Assembly (NCBI RefSeq): GCF_932526225.1
Contig: NC_064046.1
Location: 4,588,001 to 4,652,000 of the forward strand
Source: Nematostella vectensis
Lineage: Eukaryota > Cnidaria > Anthozoa > Actiniaria > Edwardsiidae
Direction: 5' to 3'
DNA length: 64,000 bases
Positions 38,801 to 49,600 of the stretch are shown here, piece by piece. The notes beneath the pieces were generated by a model that worked only from the letters and a program-made list of their open reading frames with translations, was not told the origin of the DNA and did no database searches. How positions within the stretch are numbered: the first letter of the stretch is position 1; each line of letters starts with the position of its first letter. The translations under genes were made by a program, and so were the position numbers.

Positions 38801-41800
38801 GTGACCATGTACTCTTTATTGACAGGATGCAGGGCTGTATCTGAAAGACTTGATCCCTCCTGTCTTGTCCTGCTTCTATGACCAAGACAGTAGGGTTCGT
38901 TACTATGCATGTGAGGCCCTCTATAACATTGCCAAGGTCGCAAGAGGCTCTGTTTTGCCGTTCTTCAATGAGGTCTTTGAGGGACTCAGTAAGGTGAACA
39001 TTTGTTATTTTGATCAACTGAGCATCAAGAGGAAGTACCAAGCTCCTAGAATAACTTAGGGTCTAAACATTTTACCCTCTATTTGATAGGAACAGGGCCT
39101 GCAAATAGAAGGTTTTGTGGGAGGGTGAAAAAGAAAAGCGAAACAAGCATATATGTTTTCAGTTTTTCTTGCTAAAGATGCAACCACAAAGAAGTTCCTT
39201 TCCAAAAGAATATTGCAAGTTCCACACATATTTGAGCTTCACTGAGTCTGTACTGTACACCATTTCTTAAGCATAATCTCCTGCTTGAAAACTCTTATGG
39301 ATGTTACTGCAATTGTTTGCTCCAACCTACCTAGATTAATAGAAAAGTTGTGTAAATTCCCACCTCCTTGTTATTTTGTTTAGTTCGCAAAAGTAGACCT
39401 TTTAGGGGTGTCAATGCACCCTGCGCACACCATCTAGTTATTGATCTAAGGGATTATTCTGTGATTTCCAGAAACTTATGGAGCATACTGTAAGCTTACA
39501 AACATTACATTTGCAAGATTTTGTAGGATTTTTGTGGAATGCTGATAGCCAAACTGTTGTAACAGCTGGTTCTAGAAAAGATGCCTTTTGAACCCAGAGA
39601 TGTTTTACTGAATGGAAGTTGATTGGTTTCGGTTTCTTTTCTCATTGAAGTTGGCAGCAGACCCTGATCCGAATGTCAAGAATGGGGCGGAGCTTTTGGA
39701 TAGACTTGTAAAGGTAGGGTATAAAGGTCCAGGAAGTACAGTGGTAGCTCCAAGCAAGGTATCTACAGTAGCATCTTCCTGTTTACAATAGCACCTGATC
39801 AATTTTATTTCACAATAGGATATAGTGACTGAGAGCTCCTCGTTTGATATCATCTCATTCATGCCGCTGCTACGGGAGAGGATCTACACAGCAAACCCTT
39901 ATGCTAAGCAATTCCTGGTATCATGGGTAGGTCATATGTTTTTATATTACATTACGTTCCCTCTTAGAAGTCTTCATTTGATAATTTAAGAAAATTTTCT
40001 ACATGGAGATTGACACATGACAGAAAGACAACAAAGAACAAATGTCTCCCCTTTTCTAGCTTTCTGATAGCAGAAACTGAAAATAGAGGTTTTGCTAATA
40101 AGCTTCACCCATCCTAACTCTGAGGTTGAGAAAAAAAAAACTGATCTGCTACCCGACTTTACTTGTTTTTCGATAAAGGAACAATGGTTGTATTACTGCA
40201 TCTAATTACTTTCAATCCTAATTTTTTTTTAGCTGAGAGTACTAGATTCTGTCCCTGAGTTGGATTTGATCAACCATCTTCCTGAGTTTCTGGATGGCCT
40301 TTTTGTCATATTCAAAGACAGAAGTGCTGAGATCAGAAAAATGTGAGATTTACAAATTTGATGTTATTAATGATGAATGGTTGGAAGATGCCTCGTGTAG
40401 AGGGGTGCAACAGGAGTTTTAATTCATTTTAAAAGTGTTAACTTTTTTGTGTGTGGAAGTATTAACTGTTTAACTGTTGTCACGATTGACTACTCATAAA
40501 TTAAGTGTTGATTGTTAAACACAGTTGAATATTGTCCCTTTTGACTGTTTTTTTACTGTCATTTTTATTTCAGGTGTGAGGCTTTACTTGGAGAGTTTCT
40601 TAGAGAAATCATAAAGTCTCCACAAACTGTCAACTTTGCAGAAATGATCAATATTTTGGTTCTTCACTCGCAATCAGAGGGTGAGTGTGACTTTAGCCCG
40701 GAAGTTTGCGATGTACCTACACACTGCACTTCTAGGGACCACCTGCACAATGAGCCATGCACTAACACACTGCACCACACAAGCTATACCTTGGGACCAC
40801 CTGCAAAGTGAGCCATGCACTAAAACACTTCACCACACAAGCTGAACCTAGAAACCACTTGCACTGCTAGCTATGAACTAATATGATTTGTGTTTGCTGT
40901 TGTAGATGAGGTAATACAGTTCACTGCGTTGTCTTGGCTCAAGGAGTTTATCACACTTTCTGGCCGTACAATGCTCCCATTCTGTGCGGCTGTTATCAAG
41001 GCGGTCCTTCCCTGTGTGTCCTATGACCAGGACAAACAGAATATCCTAAACATCCTATCACATATGTACATTTGACTCGTAAACACTAGTTTATTCATAT
41101 TTTCAAAGCAAATTTCAGACACAATTTATTGACAAGACCTAAGTGAAATTAGAATTGCCAGTTAACATTTCATTTTGTTAGCTTCAAAGGTGATTGCATC
41201 TGCTCATAAAAAAGATAAACAACTGAGTTTGCTTGAGGGTTACTTGATGGTGTGAGATGGTGTCCATAAGTAGAGCTGTTTGCAAGCTTGGTCAATTATC
41301 GCTAAATATGGCAAAATTTATTTGAAGAAATGAATGCTGAAAGCCAAGTTGCTGCCTCTGATATTGTCTCTGCCTCTGAAGGTTAAGTTCAGTATGAACT
41401 ATGCTATATATACTTTAAATCACAGTGTGAAACATTTCTAAAATTGATGTAATAATTAGAGTTAATTAGAAAAAAAGGCATTTTAGCAGTATGCAGACCT
41501 ATTTTGAACAGAGAGTTAAGATAGAGAATCATAAGCAAAAAATAGATCCCTCTTAGCCTCTTCTTGAGTTTAATGGCTACCTCTCGGTTGAAACCAATTG
41601 ATCCTTGACTTTTCTTTACATATTAAAGAGGTTGCCAAGGCTGTCAATCAGAGTATGATGCGTCTTATCACCGAGGATGATGACAAGGAAGCAGATGCCA
41701 TCTCAATGGAGTGTGATAATGATATAACGGTGGTTCAGGTTCATTTGGACCTTGGACCTGTTGTGGAGGTCCTTACCAAACAACTGACTCACAAGTCCAT

Positions 41801-44800
41801 ACAAACAAGGATCGCCATGCTTAGATGGGTCCTGTTGCTACACATGAAAACACCAAATAAGGTAGAGATCACTCATGCAAACACCAAATAAGGTAGGGAT
41901 CACTCATGCAAACACCAAATAAGGTAGGGATCACTCATGCAAACACCAAATAAGGTAGGGATCACTCATGCAAACACCAAATAAGGTAGGGATCACATGA
42001 AAACACCAAATAAGGTAGTGATCACTTATGCAAATACCAAATAAGGTAAGGATCACTCATGCAAACACTAAATAAGGTAGGGATCACTCATGCAAACACC
42101 AAATAAGATAGAAATCACTAATGCAAACACCAAATAAGGTAGGGGTCACACATGCAAACACCAAATAAAGTAGAGATCACTCATGCAAACACCAAATAAG
42201 GTAGAGATCACTAATGCAAACACCAAATAAGGGAAGGATCTTGATGATTGATTGATTGATTGCTTGAGGAGATCATTTTAGACAATTGTTGCAAAAGCTT
42301 CATTTGCTCATCTTGGGATTGATTTCACTCTTCTGATTTCACTCCTCTGATTTCTTTTACGTTTTTGTGGTTTCAGTTATTTCTACAGATTGAGAAGCTG
42401 TTTCCTGAATTACTCAAAACATTGTCAGATCCATCAGATGAGGTATGTTGACTTATATCACTGTCCTAAGTCCATGACTTCTCTTAAGTCTCACTTCATT
42501 TATTGGTCTAGGTTGTACTGCTTGACCTTGAAGTATTAGCTGAGATATCTGCGTCAGCTGCCGGTCCCCCTAGGAACACCCCACCTTCCCCTCTCACCCC
42601 AGCCTGGTCGGCAGGGCTGTCTGACGCATCCCCTCCAAGACAGCTCAACAAGTACTTCCATAAGTTCATGCACAGTCTTATGCTACTGTTCCGGACAGAG
42701 CGGAAACTTTTAGAGGAAAGAGGCTCCTTCATACTCAGGTGGGTGTCGACCAATCACTCCTCCCTTATCAGACACGTACATTGAGGGGTGCTTAGGAAGG
42801 CCTTCCCCTGCCATGACTGCCAAAAAGAGAGTCATTTCTTATTCAAGGATTGTCAAAATATAATTGATAAGTTTGTTTTGTTAACTATTACTTTACATCA
42901 ATCAAAGTGTAATTGTTTTTGTTTATTCAGGCAGCTTTGTTTATTGTTGAATGTCGAAGATATTTACCGGTCGCTGTCAGAGATTCTAATCCAAGAGGAA
43001 GATCTGCAGTTTGCTGCTCTGATGGTGCGCTACCTGAACATGATCCTTCTAACGTCAGGAGAACTCTTTGATCTCAGAATGCAACTCAAAGATCTTCAGA
43101 CTGCTGTGAGTTGCTGCCGTCTGTACTCTGTGTTTCTTCCTTCTCTTTGTTTGTCTGTCTATGTTTGTACTGTTTTTCTGGCTGCTTGTCTGTCTGTGTT
43201 ACTGCCTGCGTGTCTGTCTGTGTAACTGCTGTATTTTCAATAAAAAACAATAACAAAGGATTAGTTGTCTGTCCGTGTTACTGCCTGCCTGTCTGTCTGT
43301 GTACTTTCTAGTTTTTGTAGTACAAGGGCATAAAATAGTGGCATGATTGTCCTTCGTTATCACCTTTCCCATCAGGAAAGCTGCTCCCTGTTCTGCTGCC
43401 TGTATCAATCCTGGGCGCATAACGCAGTGGCGACAGTCTCCCTGTGTCTTCTTACACAGAACTACAAGCACGCCTGTGACCTGCTTATGATTTTGTATCC
43501 TTTGGTAAATTTGGTATCACCACCCCCTGGTATTAGTATTTGGAGTATCACAACCCCCTGTTTTGTTGTTGTTGTTGTTGTTTTGCCAACCCCCAGATAT
43601 CGGATTTATTATGGCCACCCTCAAGGTATTATTTTTGTAGTATTTGTATGTCATTTACCTTGACACTTGCTACAGTGGTGATTTGGAGGTTAATGTGGAT
43701 TTCCTGGTCCAAATAGACAAGTTGGTACAACTCATAGAATCGCCCATATTTACGTGTAAGTGAAGACAAGTTGAAGAACTGATAGAGTCAATTCTAAATT
43801 AGTTTCTATGAGAATTCATACCTCAAAAGAAACAAAATAAGACTAGCAACTTATTTTTACCAAAGAAAGTCAATCAGGCCGCCATTTTATGCTCCCGTTC
43901 AATGCCGAGTCAGACAAAGCATTCATTTCCATCGACCAATTCAAGCAAGAAACCAAGATATTTTCAATCAAATATCGTTAATAGCGTATCAGACCTCACT
44001 TGTTGATTGTTATTTCGAGGTTTCATTGCGATTAAATCGCTATATTTTCAATAATAAACAACAACAAAGGATTAGTTGTTTGACATTCTTTAGTGAACAC
44101 AGATAGTTGGGTTTACCATAGTACTAACTATAGGTTTACAAACGTCCCCGACCTCGCTACGCCGTGACACTTGGTCACGTTGGTCACAGTTATCAGTCGT
44201 GGTTGGATGAAAACGACACAAATGTATCAAACGTAAATCCAAATGGTTTAGAATTTTTCATTGTATTGTGCCGTCACTGTCCTTGTTAAACCCACTACGC
44301 TGACCGAAAGTTTGTAATTATAATTTGCACAGTAATGTGATATTTTAACCACAAAATTGAGGGATTTCTTCCCATTTCTATTCCAGACCTTCGCCTTCAA
44401 CTATTGGATACTGGGCGTAATTACTATCTGCTGAAATCTCTGTACGGACTTTTGATGCTTTTGCCTCAAAGCGATGCGTTCACCACACTTAGGCATCGAC
44501 TGGATTGCGTGCCTAACGGACGAGTACTCGCAGACCAGACGTCAAGGTGAGATAGCTTTGTATGCTCACTTATCAGGCTTGTATCACAAGCGCTTAATGT
44601 AATGAACTAGCTAACTAATATAATATTAAGCTTATATAATATTAAGCGTTAGTATTACATTAAGCCTTCCTTCCTTGCCTTCCTCTCTGTACTGAACAAC
44701 AATTCCATGAAATGGAAATATAAATTTTATAAGGAGTAATAAATCGACACATTATTGGAATGGTGTGTTTTACACCTGTTTTACTGACGGTTCGACTTTA

Positions 44801-45223
44801 GAGCATTTTTGTTGTACTGCTATACTGTTATTGTAGTAAGTGTTGTTTTTTTTGTCTTGTCTCGCTTGTGTGTCTGTGGTGCTGCTGTTACTGTTGCTTG
44901 GATGTGTTAATGACGTTACATATTGTCTTTGTTGTTTTGTTATTGTTATTATGTTAAGGCTGTGTCGTTATCGTTGTTATTGTTTAGGTTAAGTTGAGAG
45001 CGTTGTTGTTGCTAAGGTTACTGTTGTTGTCAGCTCTACTTCAAAGTAATAATTGCTCTCATCTTCTAGTGATCAAGCGCAGAATGATATGGAGACGCGG
45101 GAGAACGTCCAGCGGATAAACTTCGAAGAACTCAAGCAACACTTCAAAGCTGTTCAGAGGAAACACCTAATTGCGAAACATAGAGGCTCAGAACACCAAG
45201 CCAGGAACTTGCTAAACGCTTGA
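32835..45223 (+). CDS. VAC14: VAC14, scaffold of the PIKfyve/FIG4 phosphoinositide complex
   Basis: VAC14 nucleates the complex that makes and turns over PI(3,5)P2 on endolysosomal membranes. Sixteen exons join in frame to 2,166 bp (721 aa, a little shorter than human): 32835-32935, 33189-33339, 38826-38993, 39651-39713, 39819-39926, 40233-40342, 40574-40680, 40906-41040, 41620-41861, 42377-42442, 42512-42738, 42931-43105, 43376-43494, 43676-43755, 44387-44546, 45070-45223. The start has the family pattern ([10 protein letters not shown]). Later hallmarks are [46 protein letters not shown] and a C-terminal LKQHF. HEAT repeats fill most of the protein. The linker between exons 9 and 11 is shorter than in human. 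Introns 8 (AT-AC) and 13 (GT-AG) have U12-type signals. Intron 2 carries a gypsy element ending 25 bp before exon 3. The last codons start a tandem repeat. Confidence 0.97.
34292..34466 (-). repeat. 3' LTR of the gypsy element
   Basis: This 175-bp direct repeat is identical to 38626-38800 except for one C/G difference near its end. It is bounded by TG...CA and followed inward by the polypurine tract. Confidence 0.97.
34513..38556 (-). CDS. Gag-Pol polyprotein, Ty3/gypsy type
   Basis: A single uninterrupted frame of 1,347 codons, taking the ATG at 38556; the frame is open slightly further upstream without ATG. In order: a capsid-like N-terminal region; a CCHC zinc knuckle ([14 protein letters not shown], about residue 235); an aspartic protease with DTGA (about 305); a reverse transcriptase with VDD (about 610); an RNase H starting [13 protein letters not shown] (about 760); and an integrase with an HHCC zinc finger and catalytic D (STDIF, about 1040), D (SDNGSQYS, about 1092) and E (AAEKAV, about 1135). 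The second Asp-Glu spacing is about 43 residues instead of the usual 35, owing to an extra NTRNLFNSS-type insertion. Fused gag-pol and the leucine-tRNA primer fit Mag-like gypsy lineages (inference). Confidence 0.96.
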   Translation of the reverse strand: MAESGEMYHRAPGPLVLDANASENWRKFLMQFEIYLVAKGKDDKGDKLKVNLLLNCAGPSAIEEYSHFVYTAGESNESYGDVCRKFHELCRGAKNVIYERLLFNLRNQKEGERIDNFVSELKRLSLNCDFGALRDSLIRDRIVGGVTSDELRGELLKKPDLTLQTAHDYCRTYEATELQKYKFVPQTVVPSKTVSVQPVQVKKEQPSCKFCGYRHSFAHPTRCPAFKRNCKICSKTGHFAKMCKNKQKKDPEVHVVEQEYDSSDSNETHTYFGSIEVGSVLQNQQPKKSLIKVMIAGKEVKLKADTGAEATVIPYNLYKSITNKPLKRVHQPLKGWLATKPIYSKGCVRLPTQYKDRKIDLLYLVVDGEFTPLLSCEACLDLEVLQFMDLTLLDSPSAQTSNIDLSREQSKSTTTLTSDPVLKDYLDCFSNKPGMLPNKVHLEVDSAVTPVIHAPRKIPVSMLDPTQQKLREMEEDGIIVKEEEHTPWVSSMLVIDKRKGKEKKSPPTKDNIRICIDPRDLNRALKRPHYPMATVEQVANKLTGAEIFSTLDACSGFWQLPVDEESSKLLTFNTPWGRYRFLRLPFGISSAPEIYQREMDRLFAGVPVEIIVDDFLIHGGNQCELDDKMIAVLKRSREIGLKFNPRKAKLRVPEVSYVGHLFTADGLKPDPEKVRAINEMPAPTDKDGILRFLGTVNYLDKFIEHKADLQGPISQLTRNDTAFVWETPQQHAFDKLKAVITSAPVLAYFDNTKETVLNVDASGTGLGAVILQDERPVAFGSKTLSPAETRYANIERELLAIVWGTEKFHTYVYGRRVVVETDHKPLEAIFKKPLNEAPPRLQRMLLKLTKYDLDVRYVPGKKQFISDCLSRAPVSDTKPVSEPEEMIGINLIDSLGVDSSTLQKFKEASNCDVTSQVVMEYVVKGWPAEKHQLDELAREYWSFREELSVEDGLLFKADRIIVPRSLRAEVLEEIHGAHMGENKSLSFAREYVFWPSMTAQIKDKISSCSICNAFRNQQPRETLLPREVPGLPWQVISTDIFEYAGHSYLLVTDLYSKYFEIELLRQTTANCVINNLKKIFARFGIPVEVLSDNGSQYSNTRNLFNSSHEFKKFADEWGFRHTTSSPEYPQSNGAAEKAVQTAKRILKKAAADNKDPFEGLLKYRNTPFDDLGVSPAQLLMSRRTRTQLPTHRRLLLPQPVDPNQVVKTLKHRQSVSKKYYDSHSHDLPPLQVGDKVRIRPNREAEWRKAEVLPRSYLLGDERGRVFRRNRRQIISTPNDQSMSTSPFVIPAIPQLPPESTNNPTQLSNNVTASPTPPKSSERQHETTPMSTASGRVIKKPQRLIEHC
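38626..38800 (-). repeat. 5' LTR of the gypsy element
   Basis: This 175-bp LTR adjoins the primer-binding site at 38611-38625. Its outer edge lies 25 bp upstream of VAC14 exon 3. Confidence 0.97.
41041..41619 (+). other. U12-type AT-AC intron in VAC14 (intron 8)
   Basis: No GT-AG pair joins exons 8 and 9 in frame. The sequence instead has ATATCCTAA at 41041-41049 (U12 5' site) and ATCCTTGAC at 41601-41609 (U12 branch site), then AC at 41618-41619, 11 nt after the branch A. Splicing there gives [14 protein letters not shown], which aligns directly with the IKEVA stretch of vertebrate VAC14. Confidence 0.93.
41850..42240 (+). repeat. 31-bp array built from a VAC14 exon-intron boundary
   Basis: About 12 copies of a 31-bp unit (acaccaaataaggtagggat and catgcaa) begin with the last codons of exon 9 itself. 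Most copies retain the AATAAG/gtag donor, so the real 5' splice site at 41861/41862 is followed by a ladder of near-identical donors. Confidence 0.95.
42779..42862 (+). repeat. Interspersed repeat fragment in VAC14 intron 11
   Basis: A short stretch with 'gagagtcatttcttattcaa' and 'ggattgtcaaaatata' resembles the family at 14490-14640. It is weak and partial. Confidence 0.4.
43140..43320 (+). repeat. GTCTGTCTGTGT-rich simple repeat
   Basis: Irregular 'gtctgtctgtgttactgcct' phrases occupy VAC14 intron 12. A 45-bp insertion at about 43225-43268 resembles the MITE family at 43862-44100. Confidence 0.75.
43495..43675 (+). other. U12-type GT-AG intron in VAC14 (intron 13)
   Basis: The donor GTATCCTTT at 43495-43503 is a perfect U12 5' splice site. 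The branch site TACCTTGAC (43657-43665) lies about a dozen bases before the terminal AG at 43674-43675. Splicing yields [13 protein letters not shown], matching the KFGDLEV region of VAC14. Confidence 0.95.
43862..44100 (-). mobile_element. Partial copy of the 25869-26344 MITE family
   Basis: Phrases such as 'gccgccattttatgctcccg', 'ttcaatgccgagtca' and 'caaaggattagttgtttgac' are the diverged reverse complement of the interior of the 25869-26344 element. It is intronic in VAC14 (between exons 14 and 15). Confidence 0.75.
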
Positions 45224-45560
45224 AGAGACGATAATTCGGCTGTTCGGATGGTCTGGACCGGACACGTCCGTTAACCAGGGCTTTCCTAAATGCTTGAAAA
45301 GGTGAAAACTCAGCTGTCCGGATGGTCTGGACAGAACTTGTCCGAGAATCAGGCCAAGGCTTTGCTTAACGCTCGAAGAGAAGCAGACTCTGCTGTTCTG
45401 GAGGTCTGGACCTGACATGTCTGAGAACCAAGGCAAGCATTACACTAAACGCATAAAGAATCGAAAACTGGCAACCGACGTGTCCGAAAACCCAGGCCAG
45501 AAACACACTGTGCGCATGAAGAGGCGATAATTCAGCTGTCCGACTGTACTAATGAAAATA
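45195..45560 (+). repeat. Diverged approx. 75-80-bp repeat spanning the VAC14 stop codon
   Basis: Four or five copies contain aacgcttgaagag-like, 'gctgtccggatggtctggac' and 'gtccgagaa' phrases. The first copy includes the last codons and the TGA of VAC14 (45221-45223). The rest form the proximal 3' UTR. Confidence 0.8.
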
Positions 45561-46604
45561 CCTGAACCCAACTAACTTTGCACCGGACATATCCTTGACC
45601 AACAAGTACTACGCAAAGGCTGAGGTACTATGATGTCTTGGAACGGTGACGACCGAAGACAGCCTCCTCCGCCTTACTTACAAATCCTCTCAAATTTTTC
45701 TCATTTAAGCGGGCCTTGAGCTGGGTGGTTCTTTCGAACCCTCCCCCTCCCTGACTTACGTGCCTAAATGTATGAATATTTTAGTGGAGGGGGTGGGGTT
45801 TGTTGTGTGTGTTGGGGGGGGGGGGGGGGGGGCGGCGTTTAGCGTATGCGGTCTTACGAAACAAAGCAAATTAACCTGAGAAAATGATAGTGTAGCACGA
45901 GAAATTACCTGACCAAACTATTTGGATTTCTGTCAAGTCTGACGTCCCGTGTGGATAGCGCCAACATTGCGCAGCATTTCTTGACAAAGATTATGTAGGC
46001 AAAGTCTTTTAACGATGTTTTTTTACATGGGGTTAGATATCTTGAAAGTGACAAAAAGAGGAACTTTTTAAATCTTATGGAATAAATGATAAAAAATTAA
46101 AAGTTTGAATAACGTGTGCTTAGAGTAGTTTTCGTAGAATAGAATAAAGACATACATATTTTGCTATAGACAATAGCAAAAATGAAAAAAATGTATAAGC
46201 TTATTGCGTCGAAGTACGCGCATTTCCATAATAAAGTTTTGAAAAAATAATTAACAGCCCTTTATTATATTTTCCTCTTCCAAACGCTAGAATTTCTCAT
46301 CTGCGTTTAACGGGCATGTCATTTTACCAAAGAACAAATGGAGGAGAGGAGTAACAAGTAGCCAAAAGCGTTAGGAAAATACAATAAGTGAGCTGCAAAA
46401 GGAAATTTGTATATGAAAAACATGCCATAAAGAAAATTCCTCTGGTTCATATCCCTACCCATCTCTTTTGCTGCGATTTTTTTTTTAAATCCGCCTCTGA
46501 TATCGAAAAAAAAAAGGTTGGTGTATTTGAAAACGCCGTGAAAGGGGGGGGGGGGGGGGGGCGTAAAGCATTTTTACACTGACATCGCCGCTACGCATGC
46601 GCAC
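45224..46604. other. VAC14 3' UTR and intergenic region
   Basis: After the tandem repeat come poly-G runs (about 45817-45832 and 46543-46561) and AT-rich sequence. AATAAA signals at 46081, 46143 and 46230 are candidate polyadenylation signals for VAC14. I see no other gene. Confidence 0.6.
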
Positions 46605-49600
46605 ATGAAGGCAGGAGGAGAGGCGGATTTTACAACTGAAGGTACGTTTGAAAAACAGCGAGTTGTTTTGCTGTTAAATTTTACAAAGGTACTTTAAAAG
46701 GGCACTTAAAGCAGGGGGGAATCGTCAGTAGCTCTAATCTTTTGTTTATTATGCCTAGCTGTTTCATTTTATCATTATTTTTCCCCGGAATAAAAGAGAA
46801 CTTCCAGTTCTTGCAAGTCTGCGTTTGAACAGGACGAAGTCACGAAAAAAAAAAACGCCGTTGTTTTTGGTCTAGTCTTGAATGACTTCTTTCTAGAAAT
46901 TATTTGTTTGTAAGTTTAAAGAAACAGGGAAATTATTACTTTATAGCCAAGTCTTGTTTCTATGTAGAATGATGTTTATGTTTATGGTGGAGAAAGAAAT
47001 AAACTACGCTTTCTTTCGATAATCCATCATAGCCACATGTGCTAAATGCCTTATAATTTTTAAATATTTCCAGTTACTGGACGTACAATGGCAAGAATAG
47101 ATGCAAAGAAAGGAAAGGAAGCTGGTATAATTGGCATCATGCTGCTAGCATTAGGTCTAGCCGATCTAGTCCTAGGTGTATTATGGGTGAAGTACGCCAA
47201 AGGTGAAGGGGCCTCTCTTTTCTCTGGTACAGGACTTTGGTCTGGCGCCCTGGTAAGCTCAAGCGAGACCTGTACTTGCAAATATGAATCATTCAAAGGA
47301 ATCAATTACTTCTTAATCTGTATTCTCACCTTTCATAACTGTTTGCCCGTCATAATTCAGGGGCCTAGCTCTGATGAGGCAATCCAGAGGAGCTTTTATA
47401 TCTTGGTACACTTTTTGTGCAGTTCTTTCTATTCCCAGTTTATACTGTTTGATTCCCCTGAGCCCCTCCTACTCGACTTCGGGTGGAGTGAGGAACTTTT
47501 CTGGAATCAACCATGGACTTCGCACATAACCGTTATATTTTAATGACATTGATTTTGGTTTGGTTCTAGTTTAGTTCTCTCTACATTCTTATTTATATTG
47601 CCCAACAGGTTAAGGGCACGGTTTATTGATGTTGTTGTTTTAGCTGGGCCTAAATGGAGCTCTGGGAGTTTTATGTTGGATAAAGCACACAAAATTGGTG
47701 GTAAGTATGATTGTATTTTATTTGTTTGCCAAATCTAATGGCCCTTACTCCCCCAAATCAGCTGATGGAAATGGTATTTGGTATTTTCCTAAATGACAAA
47801 ATGGTGTTTGATTTTTAGAGTCACATTTCTTTTATAACGACTGCAGTAAGGAATCTAACTGATTGAGATATGTCAACAACAATAACAGACAGGTTACCTT
47901 TATCCAGTTTTTTCTTGTGTTTTTGAAATTCTTTACAACACCCTTATAACATTGGTGATATTATTCTTTAGTTTTCATGCTAAATTTAAATTAAGCTAGA
48001 ATAGAAATTCTGAGAATTAATTTCAGTTCAGTTGCATGAGCCCGCACTGAGGGCCCACACAACATCTTGGAATCCTGGAAAAAATTAAAAAGATGTGTGC
48101 CAAAAGTATTTGGACAAAAATAGTCACATTTATAACAGTTGTGTTTGATTGAGCTATCTTTTTCAGGGTGTATTCTTTCTGGTATTGGCCATTTTGAACA
48201 TTATCATCTCCGGTGCTCAGGCAGCTTTTGCCTATCTCGGATGGGTCATATGGAAAGCAATCAAGGACATTATCCAGACAAACTGTACTGATAAAGGCGG
48301 CCAGTGTGTCTGTCTTGACAAGGATGTCCCCATTGGATGTAAGTTACTATTGAAGAGAGACTTGGACATGAACTCATCTCTCTCTTATGTAGGGCCATGG
48401 TTTTAACAGGTGGCAGATCCTGAATTTAGCAAAAACAAGAAAAAATCCCTCTTCCCTCCTCTGTCCCTCTCCCCCCCCCCCCCCCCACAGGGAATATAAA
48501 GAATAAAATCCCCATCCCTCTCCCTTCCCCCACCGGGAATATAAAACATGAGACCCACTTCCCTCTCCCTTCCCCCACCGGGAATATAAAACATGAGATC
48601 CCCATCCCTCTCCCTTCCCCCACAGGGAATATAAAACATGAGACCCCCTTCCCTCTCCTCCCTTCCCCCACCGGGAATATAAAACATGAGATCCCCATCC
48701 CTCTCCCTTCCCCCACTGGGAATATAAAACATGAGATCCCCATCCCTCTCCCTTCCCCCACCGGGAATATAAAACATGAGACCCCCATCCCTCTCCCTTC
48801 CCCCACCGGGAATATAAAACATGAGATCCCCATCCCTCTCCCTTCCCCCACCGGGAATATAAAACATGAGACCCCCTTCCCTCTCCCTTCCCCCACCGGG
48901 AATATAAAACATGAGATCCCCATCCCTCTCCCTTCCCCCACCGGGAATATAAAACATGAGACCCCCTTCCCTCTCCCTTTCCCACAGGGAATATAAAACA
49001 TGAGATCCCCATCCCTCTCCCTTCCCCCACCGGGAATATAAAACATGAGACCCCCATCCCTCTCCCTTCCCCCACCGGGAATATAAAACATGAGATCCCC
49101 ATCCCTCTCCCTTCCCCCACCGGGAATATAAAACATGAGACCCCCTTCCCTCTCCCTTCCCCCACAGGGAATATAAAACATGAGATCCCCATCCCTCTCC
49201 CTTCCCCCACCAGGAATATAAAATATAAGACCCACTTCCCTCTCCCTTCCCACACCGGGAATATAAAACATGAGATCCCCATCCCTCTCCCTTCCCCCAC
49301 CGGGAATATAAAACATGAGACCCACTTCCCTCTCCCTTCCCCCACCGGGAATATAAAACATGAGACCCCCTTCCCTCTCCTCCCTTCCCCCACCGGGAAT
49401 ATAAAACATGAGACCCCCTTCCCTCTCCTCCCTTCCCCCACAGGGAATATAAAACATGAGACCCCCTTCCCTCTCCCTTCCCCCACAGGGAATATAAAGA
49501 CCCCTTCTACTCACCTCCCCTATAAATTTTACAGACATTGATATAAGAGCTTATATCCATTATATTACCTCAACAAATGTTTTATAAATTGGTACCCCTC

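Noticed and set aside
48374-49538. Two 370-codon minus-strand frames
   Set aside because: Low-complexity translation of a pyrimidine-rich minisatellite in an intron of the tetraspan gene.
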